This document shows positions 57,259-64,000 of a stretch of 64,000 bases of DNA, piece after piece. The stretch spans positions 248,001 through 312,000 of the forward strand of contig VCCP01000003.1 of the NCBI GenBank assembly GCA_005765155.1, in the 5' to 3' direction. The notes beneath the pieces were generated by a model. It was not told the origin of the DNA and searched no databases. It worked only from the letters and a program-made list of their open reading frames with translations. Numbering within the stretch: the stretch's first letter is position 1; each line of letters begins with the position of its first letter. Source of the DNA: Zelopaecilomyces penicillatus. Taxonomy: Eukaryota; Ascomycota; Sordariomycetes; Hypocreales; Pseudodiploosporaceae. A program made the translations under genes and the position numbers.

Positions 57259-57978
57259 TCAATTAATGATGTCCGACTCCGCAGGTACCACAGTCGTTTG
57301 CCAGTGCAGCTTATCCATCCGTTGATAATAGTCGGCGTCCGTCTCTCCATCCTCCCTTGGCGTGTCAACAGCCCTTGAGCAACACGAGCGCAGACCTTCA
57401 TCGTTGGAAGAATTGTAGCATTGCTGCGCCTGGGTTGACATGACGCCGAGGTCATATGAAATCAACCAAGGACCAGCAATCTCATGTTCGGGCAGTTTCA
57501 GCTCCGGGTTTTGCCTGTTTATCCCTCTTGCAAACAGCACCCTGGCATACGGTGGATCGAATACAAACGTTGTCATGCCAGTCTTGGCGGTTACAACCTT
57601 TGCCGTAGCTAAAATCTCATCAATGGAGATGTACTCATCCATGCGCGTAACTGTTGCTCTCTCGATTTGATCCTTTATATGCCTTGCCGTCTCTATGTCG
57701 AACCGGGTGTCAATAAAGTACAGCATGTTCCGACCCGCTGCTGCCACATATGGGGTATCTGGTGCCACAATCTGAAGCCCATATCCTGTATCAATGGATT
57801 TTGGCTTGTAGCATCCTCGATACTCTTCATCATAAGTTGGCGAACCCATGCCTGGATATGGGAACATGGCGATCGATAGCGCAGCGCGTATCGCGACTGA
57901 GAGATAAACCTTTTTAAAAATGTTGTTTAGCATTTCAGTATGTGCGTGTGTCATTTCTTCACCTGTCAAGAACTTACC
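57259..57978 (-). CDS. Hypothetical cysteine-containing protein, 5' end unresolved
   Basis: Not recognised. The main exon runs 57896-57259. An 81-nt intron (57977-57897, GTAAGT...GCTAAAC...CTCAG) precedes it and is again a multiple of three, so the frame stays open unspliced. Upstream sequence in frame reads CPPVVENYSPLN but reaches a stop without an ATG; the ATG frame at 58225-58040 (which includes MKLTLVLETLPR) would need one base removed near 58040 to join, so there is an unseen exon or a frameshift. The main exon has AALSIAMFPYPGMGSP, EYRGCYKPKS, IVAPDTPYVAAAGRNMLYFID, FVFDPPYARVLFARG and a Cys-rich QCYNSSNDEGLRSCCSR. It is alpha/beta-like with no catalytic motif that I can name. Confidence 0.5.
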   Translation of the reverse strand, partial: GKFLTGEEMTHAHTEMLNNIFKKVYLSVAIRAALSIAMFPYPGMGSPTYDEEYRGCYKPKSIDTGYGLQIVAPDTPYVAAAGRNMLYFIDTRFDIETARHIKDQIERATVTRMDEYISIDEILATAKVVTAKTGMTTFVFDPPYARVLFARGINRQNPELKLPEHEIAGPWLISYDLGVMSTQAQQCYNSSNDEGLRSCCSRAVDTPREDGETDADYYQRMDKLHWQTTVVPAESDIIN

Positions 57979-58002
57979 ATTTAGAGGCGAGTAGTTTTCC
58001 AC

Positions 58003-58485
58003 AACTGGTGGACATGTAGATATCTTGATTAGTTCCTGGTCAGGAATCCTGTGCCCCTTCGCAATGAATAATCACGCGGGGTAATGTCTCAAGAACCAGA
58101 GTAAGCTTCATTACATCACACATCGCTCGTGGCCTGCTGACCAACACGCAAAGTTTCAGGCCGACCAACAGCATATTGAACTCAATGCTGATGGACAGTG
58201 TGGACCTGTAGGGAAAACCCCGCATCCAACATCATACCCGGAAACATATTATCGTTGTCCTTCAGGCTACTAGTGCAAAACGAACTATTGGCAAGTTGAC
58301 CTGGTCATGTTATAGGTGATAAATGTGAGTATCAAGAATGCTTCATTGTCTTGGTGGGAAAAGGTGGTCGTTTCGCAACTGCAATTTATTCTAGTGTACC
58401 CTATATTTAGTATAACCCATCTCCAATACACAACTGTGCCTGAAATTGACACGAGAGAAAATCCAGCAGTGGAAATAAAGACGCC
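58003..58485. other. Upstream of 57259 gene / downstream of gene B
   Basis: Includes the possible first exon or frameshifted start of the 57259-57978 gene (58040-58225, minus). Nothing else is recognised. Confidence 0.4.
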
Positions 58486-59565
58486 TCATCTTGCACGATT
58501 ATCCCAGGACAGAGCATCCCTTGCCTCCCTGGCTTCCTTCTTCGCCAGGGCCGCCTTCTTTTTAGCTTCATTCTCACCAAGACGCTTATGTAGCGAAAGA
58601 AGTTTAGCAGACGAAGGGGGTACATCCTCGTGCTGGAGGGACACCATCACGATCTTCACAACCTCACCCGACTCATCAACAAAGCTGAATGGCGCTAAGG
58701 GATCCTTTTCCCAGGGCTTGTCTTCAACCATGTCCTGAGTGAGTTGACGGCCGAATGATTGGCAGCGGGCAAATTTATCGTAGTCACCCCAGCCTAAACA
58801 GACGCCCGCTGGTCGTTTGAACTGAGCAATATGCCCGTTCGAGGTGGCAGAGCGGCTCTCGGTCGACTCGCCGAAGCGCTCGGGGGGTGCGTAGGACAAC
58901 GATTCTGCCATAGCCGTGTAATCTGATCCGTCTTCACCGATCAACTGGCCCTGGTGCCACTCGTGGCTTGTCATGACAGAAGAGACAAACTCGTTGCCGT
59001 GTTGAAGATAGCGGTCCGAATCCGCTGCTGGCGTGTCGATGGACATGACGTCGATGGGCCGATCCACCGTTCGAGCATCTTGGTAACCCTGTTCAAGATC
59101 AAAAGGCGGGGTGGGAGCGTACTACACTTCCCAGCCTTGGGCCATTAGGGCCTCTACCTCCTCTTCAGGAACGATTTTGAAGTCTACTCCTTGTCGCTTG
59201 TTGCCAATCATTTTGTAGGTTGTTTGGTCTCCATCCTGGCCGACTGCAGTCATTCGAGTCATGGCGATGTAATCTTTGCCAAGGGTATCTTGAAGACTAA
59301 CCGCGGCGGCCTCCTCCAAGCCGACGGCCTGACGGCACAGTAGCTTGGCCGTTCCATCGGTATGAGTGACTACTCGGTGAAAAGGCACATTAAGGGAGCT
59401 CCAGTACTCTTCACGCTTGCGTGTATCGGCAAGAAACCTCTCCATATTCGCCCCAGGTGCACCAAAGTCATCTCTCCACTCTGTAGGCCATTTACGTCTA
59501 GGCACGCTACGGGCACTTGAAGTTTCGATCAAGGGCTGGGCATCAGGCTCAGCCAACTGCGACAT
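58486..59565 (-). CDS. Unrecognised protein B: continuous frame interrupted only by one UAG
   Basis: Family not recognised; paralogue of gene A (40503-41556). The ATG at 59565 gives MSQLAEPDAQPL; the frame ends AQGWEV and TAG (59124-59122), then continues in the same frame for 211 codons: YAPTPPFDLEQGYQDARTV, RPIDVMSIDTPAADSDRY, GQLIGEDGSDY, RSATSNGHIAQFKRPAGVC, LGWGDYDKFARCQSFGRQL, and a Lys/Ala-rich helix (EAKKKAALAKKEAREARDAL). The longest version would be about 359 aa. TGGGAAGTG TAG TACGCTCC is identical in both paralogues at this point. A GTAAGTGC donor at 59757 suggests a 5' UTR intron, as in gene A. Explanations for the stop: readthrough, an unusual splice, or two separate proteins. 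Confidence 0.65.
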
Positions 59566-60379
59566 CACGAGAGGATTTGCGCGATTCGAGGGCCCTGAGA
59601 CCCTGGTCTGTCTTGGTGACGCAGGTCAGCGTTACGATCTGCTTGTGCTGAGACTTGGGACTCACTGGCAGATGTTCTGTTATTTGTCGCCGTTAATTGA
59701 TTTGCATTTTCATTTGTGGCACGCGATAGCAACGGCAATATTCGAGGGGGCACTTACTTCACGGAATTGGTGGGTGTCGTGTTTATAGATGTGCAGAGAT
59801 AGAAATTGTGATGGTGGTGCCAATTACTTTCAGAACTATAGCCCGTTCTTTCCACGTTCCAATGGTGGAATAGAGATTGTAAAATCCGATAGAGTATGGT
59901 CGTTGTGATTCGTGAAACACATTTTCATTTTTGCATCACAGTGGTCATACCACTCGGGCCTTTGCTATAACTCACATGATCACAGAGCCGAAATTCATGT
60001 TCCATCCGTGAAGTTAGGTTAGAGTATCCTATTACTCCTACAGAGTTTCCTGATTAACTTTGCCTCGATTTTTTCAATATCGAAATTAATACACCAAGGT
60101 AGTCTAAGTTGTAATCAGCTAGTAATAACGTTGCCGACACAATAGAGCGGGTTGATAACCCCTATCCAGGCTTGCCCAGACTCCAGTTTATGCCTTCAAT
60201 TGGACAAACTTGAAGGCTCATTCATCTTCACAGGTAGGTACCAACAAGGGACACGCCACAGATTTAGTAGTCGACGGATTCACCCCTTGGTCGCTTACCT
60301 AATTTATGTCAGAGTCATTGCCTCTGAAAAGGGCAGCGCCAAATATCATCTTGCCTTGACTACCTACCCTACCGTCAAA
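59566..60379. other. Intergenic, divergent upstream regions
   Basis: Contains the 5' leader and leader intron of gene B and the upstream part of the phosphotransferase pseudogene. No other gene is recognised. Confidence 0.45.
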
Positions 60380-61774
60380 ATGCAGTCCCATCCTACCGTG
60401 GCGCTCAACAGCCTCCCGCCAGGCCCTTGCGTCACTTTTGAACAGTCGTCGTTTTTCTCACGGAACGGACCTGAGGCCACTTTGCCATCTCCCAGTGAGG
60501 TTCTATTCAAAATCGTGGGTGACGATATTCATCACCATGAAAACTACAGCCACCCACCAGTGTTGTATGAGTCCCTCGGCCTACTGGTTTAAGTTTGCCA
60601 AAGCACCGAGGGTTACCATCGCGGAGGGCCAATGCCTTTGGGCTCTGCGTCAGTTTTTGCCTCAAGTTCCGGTCCCTGAAATCTATGGCTGGAGACAAGA
60701 GGGGAGTTATACATACCTGTACATGGAGCTTGTTCAAGGCGTCACACTTGAAGAGCGGTGGGATACCCTTGATAGACAAGACCGAGTTGGAGTCTGTGAG
60801 CATTTGCGGGACATCCTCATTGATCTCCGCCGATTACGTCAGGACCCGAGTGATCCCTTTCTTGGTATGTATGATCATTCCCTTTGAAGTCGACTGTCCC
60901 TTAACCAGCTCTTAGGCCACATCAACCGCGATCCTTACAGCGATGTTGCGTTTACCAACGGGGTAATGCCACGAGCTGGTCCCTTTTTTGCTGTAAAAGA
61001 CTTCCATGACTGGCTCTCTTTGATGATTAAAAGCGGCAAAGAAATCCACTGGCCTGGTTTGGCTACTGACGACATACTAGACCCATATAGAGAATTGCTC
61101 CCAGATGCATGCAAGCACAAGCAAGAGAGAGGTTTGACAGACGACGTTTTTCAGAAACACTGTCCAACAATACCAAAATCCTGGACAGCTACGTCAATTC
61201 AGTAGGCCCTTTGCACTAGGAGCCGTGGACAACGGGGTAGAGGACAATTCTCTGGAATACATTACCGTTCACCGTTGGAAACTAACTATCAGAATCGGGG
61301 ATTTCAACAACCCAATCGTGGGAACTATGTGGAAGCAAATCGAGGCAGGCAGTTTCCTTACAACACACAACCAAGACACGTGTGGCAAAATCGTCAACCA
61401 CAACAGGGAACACAACCGCCTACGACACCTCAACCATCTAATCCCAATCACCAACAGAATCCATTTAAGCCAACTAATCCATACGGACAGTACAAGCCAC
61501 AGATGCTCCAGTAGTATTTACTCACGCTGATCTTAATCCTAAAAATATCATGGTATCTTCACAATCTCCTTGTCGCGTTGTCGCTCTGATAGATTGGGAG
61601 TAGTCTGGCTGGTATCCGGACTACTGGGAATTTTGTAAAGCCGAGTACACTGTTGATTTCAAGTCAGATAGGGCTACCGAGTACCTTCCGATATTTTTTC
61701 AACAGCCTAGTGACACCTGTTTGGATGGGTTCGACAGTTATATAGAGCCTACGGGTTCTGAAGCAGTTGATTGA
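60380..61774 (+). pseudogene. Aminoglycoside-phosphotransferase-like (kinase-fold) pseudogene
   Basis: Start ATG at 60380. Frame 1 reads to YESLGLLV and TAA (60590-60592); removing one T would continue directly into KFAKAPRVTIAEGQCLWALR in the next frame. Then PVPEIYGWRQEGSYTYLYME and GVTLEERWD, an intron 60865-60915 (GTATGT...CTTAG), FTNGVMPRAGPF, FHDWLSLM and DPYRELLPDA. At this point about 398 bases of foreign sequence interrupt the gene; after it come PVVFTHADLNPKNIMVS (catalytic loop) and ALIDWE, then TAG (61601-61603), SGWYPDYWEFCKAEY and a final stop at 61774. These are the landmarks of the large fungal APH-like family of unknown substrate. One frameshift, one nonsense codon and one insertion make it inactive. 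Confidence 0.85.
61109..61506 (+). mobile_element. Retroelement gag fragment inserted with 7-bp target duplication
   Basis: The insert is bounded by CAGATGC at 61102-61108 and again at 61500-61506; removing one copy and the insert restores the phosphotransferase frame exactly (ELLPDA then PVVFTHADL). Inside, a frame rich in Asn, Gln, Pro and Arg (QFPYNTQPRHVWQNRQPQQG, PSNPNHQQNPFKP) and an earlier QQYQNPGQLRQFSRP piece look like the disordered C-terminal region of an LTR-retrotransposon Gag. There are no LTRs, terminal repeats, poly-A, protease or reverse transcriptase, so only a fragment was inserted. Confidence 0.6.
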
Positions 61775-61904
61775 ATATGTCTCGTGCCTGGCTGGGACCA
61801 ATGTAGCGCCATGTTCGGGTTGACTCGTGATTTCAGAATGGACAATTGGAGAGTAGAGGCATCCAGCTGTAGCTTTGCAACACTGTTCATGCCCCACCAT
61901 AAAG

Positions 61905-62010
61905 GTGAATCTCCCTTGATTGACCAACTACCCCCTCTTTGGCCATTCGGGGATCTGAACTCAATCTGAACAGCAGCTAAACAAGGCCCAGTGTCAAGAC
62001 TCTACATGCA
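61905..62010 (+). promoter_or_regulatory. Upstream block shared by the three helicase copies (copy 3)
   Basis: GATTGACCAACTACCCCCTC, TTTGGCCATTCGGGGATCTGA and CTGAACAGCAGCTAAACAAGG followed by CCCAGTGT match block 2 (47297-47385) and partly block 1 (41735-41835). It lies about 100 bases before the start of helicase copy 3. Confidence 0.55.
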
Positions 62011-62113
62011 CCCATATTCAAGCCAAGATATTTGGAAACCTTGCATTTCACAACTGCTACACCCACACTTTAGAGATCGCAAGCAACTCAAAATTCTTGC
62101 CATCTGTGGTGGA

Positions 62114-64000
62114 ATGGACTCCATCGAGCGCAATCAGGCTACCTTGGCCCAGATCCAACTGCTTGAAAATGGAACTAGGAACCCTCTTACGGGGAATCAG
62201 TGGCCTCACGACCACGACAATATTTTACAACGCCGCCGCCTTCTTCCCATCTACACACAGTACCAAGAAATACTCGACAAATACCACCAATCGAAATCGA
62301 TAGTCCTGTCAGGAGGAACCAGCGTGGACAGGGCGACCCAGGTGCCTCAGCCTCTTCTTACGACGATTACACAAGCGTTCTGTCGGTGGTTTGCACCCAT
62401 CCGCGTCATAATGTGGTACGCACGTTTGCCCGACTTGTCACTGATGAAATGGGGGTCGTTTTGGGTGAAGAAGTGGGTTACAAGATCCAGAGTGCCCACA
62501 TGATCAACAAGAATGGGAAGAAGACTCGACTCATCTACATGACCGAGGACGTCTTACTTGAGCAGCTAATCACTGATGAGAATCTATCAGAGTACGCAAG
62601 CATCGTTGTGGAAGACGCAAACGAACGCTCTTTGGAGCTAGGGCTGTTGTTGCCTCTGCTGAAGAAAAGTGTTAACAAACGTGACGACCTAAAGGTAGTA
62701 GTTGTATACATCCTCCAACTCACTGATTGTCTGTACTAATTGTGACAGCTTGCCGTCATGTCGTCGGTTATGGATGCGACACCGTTGCGGGAATATCTGA
62801 ATAATTGCCAATCCATCGAGATTTGCAGTTATTCTTTTGATATCAAGATTTACTACATCCATCCTGATAACACCCAGCCAAGCTACATCATAACTGCTGT
62901 GAAAACCGTCTTGGATATTCACCAGGGTAACTATCCAGGGAACATCTTGGTGCTTGTTCCCAAGACAGACGATGCCAATGCAGTAACAAAGCTGCTCCGC
63001 AAGTATACACCGGACATGGAAGTCCTACCAATCCTATCAACATTGTCCATCGGAGCTTGGCGGCAGGATGAGAAGGCGTCCAGTACACGACGCAGCTGCT
63101 TTGTGTCGGCCGATATGGTGGAGACCAACCCGCTCATCAATCACATTACACACGTCGTAGATACAGGGCTGTCTATGCAGCCTGTGTATAACCCTCGGAT
63201 CCGACTGCATGCAATCGAGGCGCAGCCCATCTCTCAGGCGTCCGCTATGCAGCGTGCCAGCATAGTTGGGCGAAAGGGCCCTGGGTTTTGCTACCGTTTG
63301 TACAGTAAGAAAACACTTGATTGTATGGAACCACATAGTGAGCCTGCCATTCGTTGTCAGTCCATAGAGACAATTGTGTTGAAACTGGTGGCCGTTGGGT
63401 GCCGCAACATTGTTGACTTTGACTGGCTGGATGCACCCCATCCAGAGTCGATTACACGCGCTGTTCAAGATCTACGGGATTGGTATGTACAGATCCTTTT
63501 GACTTGGGAATCCTGCTTCTTTGCTTCATAAAAAGAAAATCCATATGGAAACAAACACTGACGTTGCTACCCATGTACAGGGGTTTTCTGAACGACGACG
63601 GCACCATAACCGAGTCAGGCCTCATTGCCGCCCAGTGTCTACTGGATCCAGTCTGGTTCGCGGCCCTCTTCGCCGGGGAAAAAATTGGGTGTAGTATGAA
63701 GATGCTTGATATCGCGCTTCTGTGCAGCTCCACGATTCCCATCTTCCTACGCCCAGCGAATTATCTGCAGGCCGCAGATATGGCCAGACGATCCTTTGCA
63801 CACCCGCTATCGGATCACCTTGGCCTTTCAAACGTCTTCAACGCGTACATGCAGGTGCGTCGCCGTCTACACCGAAACTCCATTGGCGCTACCAACATAG
63901 ACATTGAAGCTTGGTGCGAGGAACATTTCGTGAACAGAAAGGCACTAGAAAGGGTCAGGATGATGAGAAATGCAGTAGGAGGAATGCTGGCTCGATTGAA
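62114..64000 (+). pseudogene. DEAH-box helicase copy 3 with frameshift and eroded motifs (runs off window)
   Basis: The start (MDSIERNQAT...NPLTGNQWP) matches copy 1 (MESIQCNQAT...NPLTGNAWP). Introns 62695-62748 and 63483-63580 are at the same positions as in copy 1, and the C-terminal region (LTESG-like ITESGLIA, HPLSDHLGLSNVF) continues to the edge. A one-base loss after TQVPQP (about 62355) breaks the frame. Motif by motif: Walker A GETGSGKST became GGTSVDRAT; Ia TQPRR became THPRH; DEAH became EDAN; SAT became SSV; STNIAETSLT became SADMVETNPL; QRAGRDGR became QRASIVGR. Framework residues between the motifs are better kept. It cannot be an active helicase as written; a retained pseudo-helicase or a decaying copy are both possible. 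Confidence 0.8.

Overview
This is nuclear DNA of a filamentous ascomycete (Pezizomycotina). The evidence is many short introns (about 46-110 nt) with GTAAGT/GTATGT donors, CTAAC/CTAAT-type branch sites and CAG/TAG acceptors, monocistronic genes on both strands, and typical mould families (GT25, DUF7924, 2EXR, BTB/POZ, DOMON-cytochrome b561, MFS, cytochrome P450, HsbA, small secreted cysteine proteins). A Sordariomycete, perhaps Hypocreales, is my inference and is not proven here. Exon models were built by hand from splice signals and reading-phase agreement.

Left part (1-40 kb) is a gene-sparse but mostly intact region. It holds a partial GT25 glycosyltransferase (-), a DUF7924 protein (-), a 2EXR protein (+), an unrecognised 422-aa protein (-), a 5.3-kb gene-poor stretch, a tryptophanase-type beta-eliminating lyase (+), a secreted selenium-binding-protein-like (SBP56) protein in 8 exons (+), two tandem BTB paralogues (-), a kinase-like gene broken by one TGA (-), a secreted cupredoxin (+), a RidA-family protein (-), a DOMON-b561 reductase (-), a secreted Asp-box propeller hydrolase (+), a monocarboxylate-type MFS transporter (-), a GNAT protein (-) and a 6-exon P450 (+). 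No clear biosynthetic cluster is formed.

Right part (40-64 kb) is an accessory, duplicated and decaying region. It carries three relatives of one DEAH-box helicase gene: an intact copy (41971-44297), a shredded relic (47881-48780) and a copy with a frameshift and damaged catalytic motifs running off the right edge (62114->64000). They share introns or upstream sequence. Two paralogues of an unrecognised protein (40503-41556 + and 58486-59565 -) both contain an in-frame UAG at exactly the same codon, with coding-type conservation continuing beyond it. Also present are four leucine-tRNA-like (SINE-like) sequences, a repeat of about 0.5 kb, a frameshifted FtsJ-type methyltransferase, an HsbA-type protein, a small secreted protein, and an aminoglycoside-phosphotransferase-like pseudogene split by a retroelement gag fragment with a 7-bp target duplication.

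The most interesting points are the shared UAG in the two paralogues, the recurring helicase/UAG-gene neighbourhood, the tRNA-Leu-like repeats and the eukaryotic tryptophanase carrying both tryptophanase-specific residues.
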